Below, piece by piece: positions 18,199-26,568 of a stretch of 64,000 nt of DNA. Location of the stretch: positions 1 through 64,000 of the forward strand of contig NZ_OBDY01000040.1 of the NCBI RefSeq assembly GCF_900215205.1. The letters run 5' to 3'. Both the position numbers and the translations under genes were made by a program. The DNA is from Paractinoplanes atraurantiacus. Its GTDB lineage: Bacteria > Actinomycetota > Actinomycetes > Mycobacteriales > Micromonosporaceae. Position 1 is the first letter of the stretch. Each line of letters begins with the position of its first letter. Under the pieces are notes generated by a model. The model did not search any database. It was not told the origin of the DNA and worked only from the letters and a program-made list of their open reading frames with translations.

Positions 18199-19014
18199 TC
18201 AACCCTTGAGTGCGCCGGACATGAAACCACGGACGTAGTGCCGCTGGAGGGCGAGGAACAGCACGATGCAGGGCAGCGCGAGAACGACCACGCCGGCCTC
18301 CGTCGCTCCGTAGTCGACGATGCCCATCACCTGCTGGCGCATGTTGGCCACGGCCAGCGGCAGGGGCAGCTTCTCGGAGTCGCTGATCAGCACCAGCGGG
18401 GTGATGAAGTCGTTCCAGGCGGCCAGGAAGGCGAACAGGCCCACGGTGATCAGGCCCGGCTTCACCGCCGGCATCAGGATGTGGGTGAGCGCGCGGAAAC
18501 TGCCGCAGCCGTCCACCTCGGCCGACTCCTTGAGGTCCTTGGGAATGGCCTCGAACGAGATGCGCATCATGAAGACCGCGAACGGCAGCTGGAACATGGT
18601 GAGCACCAGGGCCAGGCCGAACAGCGAGTTCTGCAACCCCAGCTGGTTGAGCAGGACGTAGAGCGGGATCAGCAGGGTCGCGTACGGCACCATGAGGATG
18701 GCCAGGGTCACCAGGAACAGCGCGTTGCGGCCGGGGAACCTGAACATCGCGAACGCGTACCCGCCGAAGGTGGCCACGCCCAGCGTGAACAGCACGGTCA
18801 TGGCCGAGACGAGCGTCGAGTTCAGCAGGTACTGCCCGATGCCGGCCTGATAGTTGGCCAGGGTCTCGTAGTTGGCGAAACCGAAGCCGCTGGTCTGCGC
18901 GGTGCCGGGCTGCGGGCTCACCGAGGCGTACGAGGCCCAGACGAGCGGAAAGAGGAAGAGCAGAGCAAGGGCGCCGGTGAGTACGTACTGGGGCATGCGG
19001 ACGAAGCGCAACAT
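18199..19014 (-). CDS. Carbohydrate ABC transporter permease, MalG type
   Basis: 271-residue integral membrane protein with six predicted helices. The EAA loop that contacts the ATPase is present (SAEVDGCGSFRALTHILMPAVKPGLITVG). It forms the second half of the channel with the MalF-type protein. The ATG at 19014 lies 2 bases after the upstream stop, consistent with translational coupling; the open frame continues upstream but out of register with the family. No ATPase gene is present in this operon, so a shared MsiK-type ATPase encoded elsewhere is likely, as known for actinomycete sugar importers (inference). Confidence 0.93.
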   Translation of the reverse strand: MLRFVRMPQYVLTGALALLFLFPLVWASYASVSPQPGTAQTSGFGFANYETLANYQAGIGQYLLNSTLVSAMTVLFTLGVATFGGYAFAMFRFPGRNALFLVTLAILMVPYATLLIPLYVLLNQLGLQNSLFGLALVLTMFQLPFAVFMMRISFEAIPKDLKESAEVDGCGSFRALTHILMPAVKPGLITVGLFAFLAAWNDFITPLVLISDSEKLPLPLAVANMRQQVMGIVDYGATEAGVVVLALPCIVLFLALQRHYVRGFMSGALKG

Positions 19015-19016
19015 GC

Positions 19017-19925
19017 TCAGCTCTCCTTGTCTCGGAGGCCGCGGAACTGGAGGGCGTTGAGGACCAGCAGCGCGATGAGGATGAGGATCGACAGCGCGGC
19101 CGCCCGGCCCAGGTTGTTCTGTCCCTGGAAGGCCATGTTGTAGACGAGCTGGACGATGGTGATGGTGCTGTTGTCCGGCCCGCCCTTGGTGAGGATGTAG
19201 AACTGGTCGAAGGCGAGCAGGGAGCCGGTGACGCACAGGATCGTGCAGAGCGCGATCGACGACTTCAGCAGCGGCAGGGTGACGTACCGGAAGGTGTGCC
19301 ACCGATTCGCGCCGTCCAGCCGCGCCGCCTCGTACACATCTCCGGAAATGCCTTGCAGGCCGACGAGAAGCAGCAGCATGTAGAAGCCGGCGAACCGCCA
19401 GACGATGAGGGCCACAGTGGACCAGAGCGCCTTGCCCGGCGTGCCGAGAAACGACACGGGTCCGAAGAAGTCGAGCGGGCTGCTCTGCGGCGAGTAGAGG
19501 GCGTAGAAGAGCAGTGAGGCCGAGGCGAGGCCGAGCGCCGACGGGATCAGGAAGGACGTCCGCAGGAAGCCGGTCCAGCGCGTCGACTCCTGCACGAGCA
19601 GCGCCAGCCCGAGGGCCAGGGCCAGCAGGATCACGGTGGTGACGACGGTGTACTTGATGGTGAACCACACCGCCGGCCACAGCAGCCGGTCGTCGAGGAC
19701 GTCCTGGTAGTTCTCCGGGGCGTTCCAGCCCTGGTCGCCGGCGAACAGGCCCCAGTCGGAGACCGACATCCGGGCGACGATGATGATCGGCACGACGAAG
19801 AAGAGCAGGACGAAGACGGCCGTGGGGGTCGCGTAACCCCAACCCGCGATGGCCTTCGAGCGCTTCTTCGTTGCTTTCAGCGGCGCTGCGCTTGCTTCCC
19901 GCTGCGCGACGAGAGGTGATGCCAC
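19017..19925 (-). CDS. Carbohydrate ABC transporter permease, MalF type
   Basis: 302 residues from a GTG with an excellent AAGGAGG eight bases upstream; a GTG at 19979 overlapping the preceding stop is a weaker alternative that adds 18 residues. Six membrane helices, with the EAA motif in YEAARLDGANRWHTFRYVTLPLLKSS. Inner-membrane half of the sugar channel, partner of the MalG-type protein encoded next. Substrate probably arabino-oligosaccharide, judged from GH127, GH43 and the binding protein in the same operon. Confidence 0.93.
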   Translation of the reverse strand: MASPLVAQREASAAPLKATKKRSKAIAGWGYATPTAVFVLLFFVVPIIIVARMSVSDWGLFAGDQGWNAPENYQDVLDDRLLWPAVWFTIKYTVVTTVILLALALGLALLVQESTRWTGFLRTSFLIPSALGLASASLLFYALYSPQSSPLDFFGPVSFLGTPGKALWSTVALIVWRFAGFYMLLLLVGLQGISGDVYEAARLDGANRWHTFRYVTLPLLKSSIALCTILCVTGSLLAFDQFYILTKGGPDNSTITIVQLVYNMAFQGQNNLGRAAALSILILIALLVLNALQFRGLRDKES

Positions 19926-19975
19926 GGGAGGTTCCTCCTTGGGCGGCGCCGGGTTTCCCCGGCGCCGCTGCTGAA

Positions 19976-21286
19976 TCACTGGCCGAGGACCTGCGTGATG
20001 GCCTCGTTGTCCTTCTCGAGGCTCTTTCCGTCGCCGTAGACCTGGTTGCGGAAGAGGGTCACCCAGGGGCTGCCGGGCGCGTTGAACGCCTGCTGGAAGT
20101 TGACCGCCACCGGCGTCTTGCTCTGCGGCGACGCCGCCACCTTGTTGATCGTCGCGACCCGCGGGTCCTTGGCCGAGTACTGGTTGTCGGCCAGGTCGGT
20201 GCGCGACGGCGAGGTGTTGTTGGCGGCCAGGACGTCGACCTGACCCTGCTCGGACATCATCCAGGACAGGAAGTTCCAGGCCTGCTGCGCCTTCTTGGAG
20301 TCCTTGGAGACGCCGATGCCGTCGCCGCCGACGAAGGTCGAGCCGTCACCGGCCGACGCGCCCGGGATCGCGGTGACGCCGACGTCCACGGTCTTGGCCG
20401 CGGTCGGCAGCAGCGTCGCCGGGTACGGCATGACGCCGATCTTGTTCTCCTGGAAGGCGGCGACCCAGGTCGCGCCGGTCTCGTCCTTGGAGCCGGGCGC
20501 GATGGCGCCGGCCTTCTGCAGCTCGCTCCAGGTGCTGTAGACCTTCTGCGCCTCGGGGCTGTTGAGCAGCGACTTCTTGCCCTCGGCGTCCATCACCTCG
20601 GCGCCGCTGGCCCACACCATCGGGAACCAGGTGAACACGCCGCAGCCGCCGCAGTTGCCGCCGAAGTAGGTGCCGTTGACGCCCGGCTTGTTCAGCTTCT
20701 GGACGGCGAGCGCCTGCTCCTTGAACTCGTCGAGGGTCGTCGGGCCCTTCTCGGGGTCGAGCCCGGCCTCCTTGTAGAGCTTCTTGTTCCAGAAGATGAC
20801 GGACAGGTCGAGCACGAACGGCAGCACGAACTTCTTGCCCTCGAACGTGCCGGCCTGAATGTGCCCCTGGTTGATCTTGTCGGCGTACGGCAGCTTGCCG
20901 ATGTTGCTCGTCAGATCGGCGAACAGGCCGGCCTTCGTCCAGTTGGGCACGTAGACGATGTCGGCCGCGAACAGGTCCGGCAGGTCGCCGCTGCCGGCCG
21001 CCGCACCGACCTTCGCCACATAGTCGTCGTTCGGGACGATGGTGAGTTTCACCTGGTTCTTGTGGCTTTTGTTGTACGCGTCCACGAGCGCCTTGGCCTG
21101 AAGCTCGAGCGGGGCGCGGGTCCAGAGGGTCAGCTCGGAGCCGTCGTCGACGCCCTCCGCGGTCACCTCGGCCAGGGCCGCGGTGGGGTTCCCCTTGTCG
21201 CCGTCGCCACCACAGGCGGCTACCGCGGGCGTCATCAGCCCCGCGAGGGCGGCGACAACGACAGCTTTCAATATGGTCCGTCGCAC
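19976..21286 (-). CDS. Sugar-binding lipoprotein of ABC importer (family 1)
   Basis: 436 residues. Type II signal peptide with lipobox VAAC at about residues 22-25, so it is anchored outside the membrane and presents sugars to the two permeases. The body has the family-1 solute-binding layout, including ELTLWTRAP, DLPDLFAADIVYVPNW and the GGDGIGVSKDSKKAQQAWNFLSWMMS region near the C-terminus. The GTG start at 21286 follows GGAGGTGCTTCC. It is the first gene of the glycan operon, and the likely LacI operators lie just upstream. Confidence 0.93.
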   Translation of the reverse strand: MRRTILKAVVVAALAGLMTPAVAACGGDGDKGNPTAALAEVTAEGVDDGSELTLWTRAPLELQAKALVDAYNKSHKNQVKLTIVPNDDYVAKVGAAAGSGDLPDLFAADIVYVPNWTKAGLFADLTSNIGKLPYADKINQGHIQAGTFEGKKFVLPFVLDLSVIFWNKKLYKEAGLDPEKGPTTLDEFKEQALAVQKLNKPGVNGTYFGGNCGGCGVFTWFPMVWASGAEVMDAEGKKSLLNSPEAQKVYSTWSELQKAGAIAPGSKDETGATWVAAFQENKIGVMPYPATLLPTAAKTVDVGVTAIPGASAGDGSTFVGGDGIGVSKDSKKAQQAWNFLSWMMSEQGQVDVLAANNTSPSRTDLADNQYSAKDPRVATINKVAASPQSKTPVAVNFQQAFNAPGSPWVTLFRNQVYGDGKSLEKDNEAITQVLGQ

Positions 21287-21300
21287 GGAAGCACCTCCAT

Positions 21301-21320
21301 GTTTTCGGTGAGTTTTCGGT
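21301..21320 (-). promoter_or_regulatory. Two GTTTTCGGT half-site-like direct repeats
   Basis: GTTTTCGGT occurs at 21301-21309 and 21312-21320 (11-bp spacing, about one helical turn), 15 bases before the binding-protein start. Both resemble half of the palindrome at 21373-21384, so they may be extra contacts for the adjacent LacI regulator. Confidence 0.4.
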
Positions 21321-21372
21321 CATGCCCGTTATGGGGTAGCCTTCAGCGCAGCGACCAGGGGTTTTGGGGACC

Positions 21373-21384
21373 GAAAACGTTTTC
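21373..21384 (+). promoter_or_regulatory. LacI-type operator palindrome
   Basis: GAAAACGTTTTC is a perfect 12-bp palindrome with the central CG typical of LacI/GalR operators. It lies between the divergent sugar-binding-protein and lacI genes, 26 bases before the lacI start, so it is positioned to control both directions. Confidence 0.75.
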
Positions 21385-21409
21385 AGGAACGTAATACGGA
21401 GGAAATTTC

Positions 21410-22465
21410 TTGTCAAGAGCTTCGATGGGTGTCCCGTCCGGATCGGACGGAGACCAGCCGCCCACGCGCACGGTCACGCTGCGCGACGTCGCCCAGCTGG
21501 CCGGCGTGTCCATCGCGACCGCGTCGAAAGCCCTCAACGGACAGCCCCAGGTGCGTGCCACCACGAGGGAGAAGGTGGTCCGGGCGGCCGAGCAGCTGTC
21601 GTTCTCCCCGAACACGCTGGCCCAGGGCTTGATCACGCAGCGCAGCGGAACCGTGGGCCTGCTGACCTCCGACCTGGAGGGCCGCTTCTCGATCCCCATC
21701 CTGATGGGAGCCGAAGATGCCTTCGGATCTGACCAAACGTCGGTCTTCCTTTGCGACGCCCGTGGGGATAACGTGCGCGAGCGCCACCACCTGCGCGCCT
21801 TGCTGTCACGCCGGGTGGACGGCCTGATCGTGGTGGGCGCGCGCCCCGACGCCCGCCCGTCATTGGGCGACCTGCCGGTGCCGGTGATCTACGCCTACTC
21901 CCCCTCCGACGACCCGAACGACCTGTCCCTGGTCACCGACAACGTGGGCGGTGGCAGCATGGCCGTCGACCACCTGATCCGCCACGGCCGCCGCCGCATA
22001 GCCCACATCACGGGCGACGCGACATACGGCGCGGCGCGCGACCGGGCCGCCGGGGCGCTCGACCGCCTCCGTCAGGAAGGACTGGCCCTGGCGGGAGATC
22101 AGGTCTGGTACGGGGCGTGGTCCGAGGCCTGGGGCCGGGGCGCGACTCGCATGCTGCTGCAGAGAGACCCGACGGTCGACGCCATCTTCGCCGGCTCCGA
22201 CGAGATCGCCCGGGGCGTCCTCGACGTCCTGCACCAGGAGGACCTGGACGTGCCCGGCCGGGTCGCCGTCATCGGCTTCGACAACTGGAACATCCTGGCC
22301 GCCAACGCCCGCCCGCCACTGTCCACCATCGACATGAACCTGGAGCAGCTGGGCCGCTTGGCCGCCCAGCGCTTGTTCGCCGCCATAGACGGCAACGTCG
22401 GCTCCGGCACCGAGACCATCCCGCCCCGCCTGATCACCCGGGAGTCGACCGCTCCCCTGGACTGA
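21410..22465 (+). CDS. LacI-family transcriptional regulator of the glycan operon
   Basis: 351 residues. N-terminal helix-turn-helix (TLRDVAQLAGVSIATASKALNG, about 23-45) with the hinge region after it, then a periplasmic-binding-protein-like effector domain (GLLTSDLEGRFSIPILMGAE to DVPGRVAVIGFDNW). The TTG at 21410 is chosen because GGAGG lies 7 bases upstream; an in-frame ATG at 21425 lacks such a site. Divergent from the importer operon with a palindromic operator in between: likely local repressor released by an arabinose-containing sugar. Its 3' end overlaps the convergent tetR gene by 32 bp. Confidence 0.93.
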   Translation: MSRASMGVPSGSDGDQPPTRTVTLRDVAQLAGVSIATASKALNGQPQVRATTREKVVRAAEQLSFSPNTLAQGLITQRSGTVGLLTSDLEGRFSIPILMGAEDAFGSDQTSVFLCDARGDNVRERHHLRALLSRRVDGLIVVGARPDARPSLGDLPVPVIYAYSPSDDPNDLSLVTDNVGGGSMAVDHLIRHGRRRIAHITGDATYGAARDRAAGALDRLRQEGLALAGDQVWYGAWSEAWGRGATRMLLQRDPTVDAIFAGSDEIARGVLDVLHQEDLDVPGRVAVIGFDNWNILAANARPPLSTIDMNLEQLGRLAAQRLFAAIDGNVGSGTETIPPRLITRESTAPLD

Positions 22466-23093
22466 GCCCGGCTCCGGCTTTGACCGCGGCGCCCTCGATG
22501 ACCACCTCGAGGCAGTCGCGGAACAGGTCGTCCACGGTGCGGCCGGGCTGGAAGTATTCGGTGACAGCGGCCATCACGGTCGGGTGCTGCGCGGTGAAGG
22601 TGGTCATGTCGAAGCCCTTCAGGGCCTCCGGGTCCGGGCGGGGTGCCTGCTCCTCGAGGACGTGACCGACCGTGAAGCGCTCGACGGTCAGGACGATCAC
22701 GCGCGCCTGCCGCAGCGCGACGCCGCGCGTCACCAGGGTGCTCATGGCCAGTTCGGAGATCGCCGCCATCTTGAGGGAGAGCTGCGAGGCGGAGACGACC
22801 CGGGCGCCGTCCGGGTGGGCGAGCAGCGCTCGGCGCAGCCTCTCGGCCAAGCCACTGAGCCAGTCGCGCCAATGCTGATCCGGCTCGGGCGCTGACATCT
22901 CGCCGAACTCCTGCTCGAGGATCGCGTCGGCCACCGCGGTGACCAGCGCCGCCTTGTTGGGCACGTGCCAGTAGAGGGTCGGCGATCGCACACCGAGCCG
23001 GGCGGCGAGTTTGCGTGTCGTCACGCCGTCGAGACCTTCGGCGTCCAGCAGGGCGACGGCCTCGGCGACGATCTGCTGTCGGTCCAGCGTCAA
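22434..23093 (-). CDS. TetR-family repressor (TetR_C-type)
   Basis: 219 residues from a TTG at 23093 preceded by GGGAGG; the open frame continues upstream through the operators and is not believed. Helix-turn-helix at about residues 20-45 (VTTRKLAARLGVRSPTLYWHVPNKAALV) is very close to classical tetracycline repressors, including the LYWHV stretch. The C-terminal domain resembles TetR_C. It is divergent from a small ORF and an oxidoreductase, and two tet-operator-like palindromes lie in between. It probably represses both directions. The effector is unknown. Confidence 0.9.
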   Translation of the reverse strand: MTLDRQQIVAEAVALLDAEGLDGVTTRKLAARLGVRSPTLYWHVPNKAALVTAVADAILEQEFGEMSAPEPDQHWRDWLSGLAERLRRALLAHPDGARVVSASQLSLKMAAISELAMSTLVTRGVALRQARVIVLTVERFTVGHVLEEQAPRPDPEALKGFDMTTFTAQHPTVMAAVTEYFQPGRTVDDLFRDCLEVVIEGAAVKAGAGLSPGERSTPG

Positions 23094-23112
23094 TTCGGAA
23101 CCTCCCGCCGTC

Positions 23113-23131
23113 ACTCTATCAGTGCTAGAGT
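23113..23131 (+). promoter_or_regulatory. tet-operator-like palindrome 1
   Basis: ACTCTATCAGTGCTAGAGT, a near-perfect 19-bp palindrome that differs from classical tetO1 at two bases. It lies 20 bases upstream of the tetR start. Confidence 0.85.
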
Positions 23132-23133
23132 CC

Positions 23134-23152
23134 GCCCTATCACTGATAGAGA
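23134..23152 (+). promoter_or_regulatory. tet-operator-like palindrome 2
   Basis: GCCCTATCACTGATAGAGA differs from classical tetO2 only at the first base and the central base. Centre-to-centre distance to site 1 is 21 bp (two helical turns), shorter than the roughly 30 bp in Tn10. It ends 5 bases before the ATG of the small ORF, overlapping its ribosome-binding site. Confidence 0.88.
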
Positions 23153-23157
23153 GGAGC

Positions 23158-23355
23158 ATGGCGATGGGCTCGTTGGGCAAGCTGCTGCACCGGACGACAC
23201 ACCGCGTTCCCGGAGTTCCCGCGCATGCCGAGCGGCCGGCCGGGCATCAGGGCACCGGCTTCCGGCCGTCGCTGAACAGCAGGCGGAACCACACGTCCGC
23301 CCGGCCTCCCCGGTACGTGGTGGCCGTCGCGGCCTTCTTCGGCCGGGAGCTTTGA
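23158..23355 (+). CDS. Small basic ORF coupled to oxidoreductase
   Basis: 65-residue frame starting at an ATG preceded by GAGGAGC directly behind tet operator 2. Its TGA overlaps the ATG of the next gene (TGATG), which is typical of translational coupling. The peptide is basic (many Arg/His) with a hydrophobic tail (YVVAVAAFF), and no family is recognised. It may be a genuine small protein or a coupling leader. No sign of membrane insertion beyond the short tail. Confidence 0.5.
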   Translation: MAMGSLGKLLHRTTHRVPGVPAHAERPAGHQGTGFRPSLNSRRNHTSARPPRYVVAVAAFFGREL

Positions 23356-24314
23356 TGAAAGCGGCGGTGCTGCACGAGATCGGCGGCACGCCTCGCTACG
23401 AGGACTTCCCCGATCCGGTGGCCGGCGACGACGAGGTGGTCATCGACGTCAAGGCGGTCGCGGTCGAGAACGTCGACAAGCGCATCGCGGACGGCACGCA
23501 CTATGCGAGCGGTCAGTACACCGCACAGTTGCCGGCGGTTCCCGGCTTCGACGGCGTCGGCGCGCTGCCGGACGGCACGCTCGTCGGGTTCGGCAACCCA
23601 CGCCGGCCCTACGGCGCGCTCGCCGAGAAGACGGTGGTGCCCGAGGGCGCCTACGTGCCGGTCGCCGAGGGCCTGGATCCCGCGATCGCGACCGTGCTGG
23701 GCACGGCGATCACCGGCATGGCCGTCAGAACCGCCGCCGGCTTCGTGCCGGGCCAGACGGTGCTGGTGCAGGGCGCCACCGGGGTCGCCGGGCGACTCGC
23801 GGTGCAGGTGGTGCGGCTGCTCGGCGCCGGGCGGATCGTCGCGACCGGCCGCGACGACGGCCAACTGCGTGAGGTTCGCGCCCTCGGCGCCGACGAGGTG
23901 ATCAACACGGCCGTGCCGGACGAGGCGCTGACGCGGGCGTACCTCGATGCCAAGGGCGATGGTTACGACGTGGTGCTGGACTACCTGTGGGGCCGGCCCA
24001 CCGAGGTCCTGCTGCGATCGCTGGTTCCGAAGTCGTTCGCGTTCCCCACACCGACCCGGCTGATCCAGATCGGCGAGTCCGCCGGCGCCGCGATCGCTCT
24101 GACCGCGGACAGCCTGCGCACCTCCGGCGTGGAGATCTGCGGTGCGGCCAAAGGACTCAGCCCGCAGACCATGCAGGAGGCGTACGGCCAGGTAGTGACG
24201 TGGGCGCGATCCGGCGAGCTGACCTTCGACGTGGTGAGGGTCCCGCTCAGCGACATCGAGACGGCCTGGCAACGCACCGACCTGCGGGGCAGCAGACTCG
24301 TCGTCGTGCCGTAG
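23355..24314 (+). CDS. Medium-chain NAD(P)H-dependent oxidoreductase (quinone oxidoreductase type)
   Basis: 319 residues. N-terminal GroES-like domain opening with MKAAVLHEIGGTPRYEDFPDPVAGDDEVVIDVKA, and a Rossmann domain with VLVQGATGVAGRLAVQVVRLLGAGRIVATGRD as the cofactor loop. No structural or catalytic zinc cysteines are seen, so it belongs to the zinc-independent quinone-reductase side of the family. Control by the adjacent TetR protein through the tet-like operators is strongly suggested, so the enzyme may detoxify a small lipophilic electrophile (inference). Confidence 0.9.
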   Translation: MKAAVLHEIGGTPRYEDFPDPVAGDDEVVIDVKAVAVENVDKRIADGTHYASGQYTAQLPAVPGFDGVGALPDGTLVGFGNPRRPYGALAEKTVVPEGAYVPVAEGLDPAIATVLGTAITGMAVRTAAGFVPGQTVLVQGATGVAGRLAVQVVRLLGAGRIVATGRDDGQLREVRALGADEVINTAVPDEALTRAYLDAKGDGYDVVLDYLWGRPTEVLLRSLVPKSFAFPTPTRLIQIGESAGAAIALTADSLRTSGVEICGAAKGLSPQTMQEAYGQVVTWARSGELTFDVVRVPLSDIETAWQRTDLRGSRLVVVP

Positions 24315-25336
24315 CTATAGACGGGATTGGAGCGCCGCCCGGCCCGCGGCCAGCACTCGGGCGGTGCGGGTGCGTTCGTTCAGCGTTTCCTGCAAGTGCT
24401 CCAGGACCAGGTCGGAGCTTGCCGGGGGCACGTGCCGGGCGGCCAGCAGGGGGCCAGCCACTGAAGAAAACGGGTGAACAAGGTGTCGTCGTCGACGTAG
24501 ACGGCGGCCGCCAGGAAAGCCGCGATGTGTCCCAGGTCCTCGACCGTGGCCTCGCGCTGCCGGGTCGTGTAGGCGCTCATCGGGCGGAACCGCTGGTCCA
24601 GGACGGCCAAGGCGCTCGCGACCAACGCCGGTGTCTCCTTGACCAGCCGGCTGTACTCGTCGTCGGCCAGGTGGTCCAAGCCGGCCCGCGCCGGGTGACG
24701 CGGTGGCCAGTCCTCGAGCACGGCGGCGGCCTCGACGGCGTCGGCGGCCCACGCGTCGGCGCCGAGGCGGCGCGCCCAGCGTGCCGAGTCGCCGAAACCC
24801 CGGCCGCCGCACAGGATCGGCACGCCCGCCAGCCGGGCCGCCTGCACCGAGCGGCGGGCCGACGGCAGCCGGACCGGCAACGAGATGCTGAGCAGCACCG
24901 CCGCCGGCTCCTCCTGTTGCAGGTACGACGTCAGGTGTGCGGGCGGGACGCTGGCGCCCAGAAAGGTGATGGCGAAGCCGCGCAGGCGCAGAGTCTCGGC
25001 GAGCAGCCTCGACGGCAGGGTGTGCCACTCGCCGTCCGCGCAGACGACCACCAGCTTCTCCGGCCGCCACGGCGGCCGGTCCGATCCGGCGCAGGCGACC
25101 GCGGCCGCCCGCTCGTTGATGTAGCTCGCCACATGTTCGCCGGCCACCGACAAGTGATTGGCCGCCCACAGTTCCCCGATGTCCGCCTGGACCGGCGCGA
25201 TCAACCGCAGCAAAATGTCCTCCGGGCTCGAACCGGTCTCGACGAGACGGCGGACGAGCCGGAGCGCGGCCTGCTCGTCGGCGCTCAGGAGATGGCCCAG
25301 CAGGGCCGGGCACTCGGGATGGGTCGCCGCGGTCAT
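24315..25336 (-). pseudogene. B12-binding photoreceptor-type protein, frameshifted near its C-terminus
   Basis: Reading from ATG 25336, helical domain B12-binding-2 is followed by a Rossmann-like cobalamin domain. The Wx9EH photoreceptor signature of CarH-type proteins is exact (Trp57, Glu67-His68). The lower-ligand His is His105 in GEWHTLP, where the usual Gly after HxL is Pro. There is no DNA-binding domain. Frame breaks at a run of five G on the plus strand (24449-24453): one more G would restore a 340-residue protein ending SRL at 24315; without it the frame ends at 24380. The ATG overlaps the phosphatase stop (ATGA), and GGAGGA precedes it. Could be a sequencing slip or a real mutation. 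Confidence 0.78.
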
Positions 25337-26568
25337 CGTTCGTCTCCTCCGCGAGGTGGATCGGCCCGCACGACGAGGACCGCGATGTCGTCGTGCTCGG
25401 CCCCGTTCAGCCAGTCGGCGACCCGTTGCTCGATCCGCTCGGCCAGCACGGCGGCCGGCGCGCCCGCGTACTCGGCCAGCAACCCGGCCAGCCGGACCTG
25501 GCCGAACATCGGCCCCTCCGGTCCGCCGGCCTCGGTCACGCCGTCGGTGTAGAGGACGCAGGTCTCGCCCGGTGCCAGCCAGACGACCGTCTCGGTGAAG
25601 TGGCCCGGCAGGTCGGCGCCGAGCATCATGCCGCCGATCCGCACCGGCTCCACCCTTCCGCCCTGCCGCACCACCAAAGGCGGAAGATGGCCGCCGGCGG
25701 CCAGGCGCAGGAGGGCGCCGCCGTCGGGCGCCGCCCGCATCGAGCCGACGACCGCGGTGGTGAACTGGGTCGCCCCGCTGCCGGCGTCGAAGGAGGCGTC
25801 GTTGAGCACGGAGAGGATGTCGAGGGGCTGCTCGGTGAGCCGCCGCAGGATCCGCAGGGACTGCCGAAGCCGGCCGCCCGCCACCGCCGCGTCGACACCC
25901 TTGCCGCAGACGTCGCCGACGATGCACAGGGCGCCGCCGCCGGCCAGCGGCTCGACGTGCACGATGTCGCCGCTCATGTGCATGGCCTCGCGGGCCGGCC
26001 GGTACGCGGACGCCAGTTCCAGGCCGGCCACGGACGGCAGCGGGGCCGGCCGCACGGCCGCGCGCAGGGCGTCGGCGACCCGCACCTGATCGCGGTGGAG
26101 AAGGGCGGCTGTCACGGCGCGGCCGACCGGCTCGGCGTACCGGCCGGCCAGGGCGAGTTCAGCCTCGTCGAAGACCGGGCGGTCCGGGTCGCGCAGCAGC
26201 ACCAGCACACCCGGGCAGAGGTGATCGCTGGGGAGCCGGACGATCGCACCGTGCCCGTCATGGTCCGTACCGCCGGGCAGGGCCCACCGTCCGGAGCCGA
26301 CCGTCCGCGCCCACGCGCCGTCCTCGCCGGCGAGCGCGGCCCTGATCCAGCCCGGCAGTTTGCCACGCGGCACCTCACCCGAGCGGGCGCTGGTCCACCA
26401 CTGCGCCTGGCCCGGCCCCGGGCAGAGGATCAGGGCCGCGGCCCCGGCCAGCGCGGGAACGGCGAGGCGGACGGCGGACTGGGCGTTGCGGTGCAGGTTG
26501 AGCGACTGCCCGAGCACCCGATACGCGGCCAGGAGAAAGTCCGGAGGGCAGACGAGTACGGGATTCAC
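25333..26568 (-). CDS. PP2C-type (SpoIIE/RsbU-like) serine phosphatase with GAF-like N-terminus
   Basis: 411 residues from a GTG overlapping the upstream TGA (GTGA). The N-terminal ~170 residues look like a GAF-type sensor domain; the rest is a PP2C SpoIIE domain with SGDIVHVEP, GDVCGKGVDAAV, LYTDGVTEAGG and HDDIAVLVV, which carry the metal-binding Asp residues. Such enzymes dephosphorylate STAS anti-anti-sigma factors and thereby switch on a stress sigma factor. Its neighbours, a STAS-HATPase protein before and a B12 protein after, make it the centre of a partner-switch operon. A motif variation: SGD replaces the usual GGDWYD. Confidence 0.88.
   Translation of the reverse strand: MNPVLVCPPDFLLAAYRVLGQSLNLHRNAQSAVRLAVPALAGAAALILCPGPGQAQWWTSARSGEVPRGKLPGWIRAALAGEDGAWARTVGSGRWALPGGTDHDGHGAIVRLPSDHLCPGVLVLLRDPDRPVFDEAELALAGRYAEPVGRAVTAALLHRDQVRVADALRAAVRPAPLPSVAGLELASAYRPAREAMHMSGDIVHVEPLAGGGALCIVGDVCGKGVDAAVAGGRLRQSLRILRRLTEQPLDILSVLNDASFDAGSGATQFTTAVVGSMRAAPDGGALLRLAAGGHLPPLVVRQGGRVEPVRIGGMMLGADLPGHFTETVVWLAPGETCVLYTDGVTEAGGPEGPMFGQVRLAGLLAEYAGAPAAVLAERIEQRVADWLNGAEHDDIAVLVVRADPPRGGDER

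Noticed and set aside
24380..25927. Extended minus-strand frame through the B12 gene into the phosphatase gene
   Set aside because: Beyond the B12 start at 25336 it is antisense-like relative to the phosphatase domains; the real B12 start has ATGA coupling and GGAGGA.
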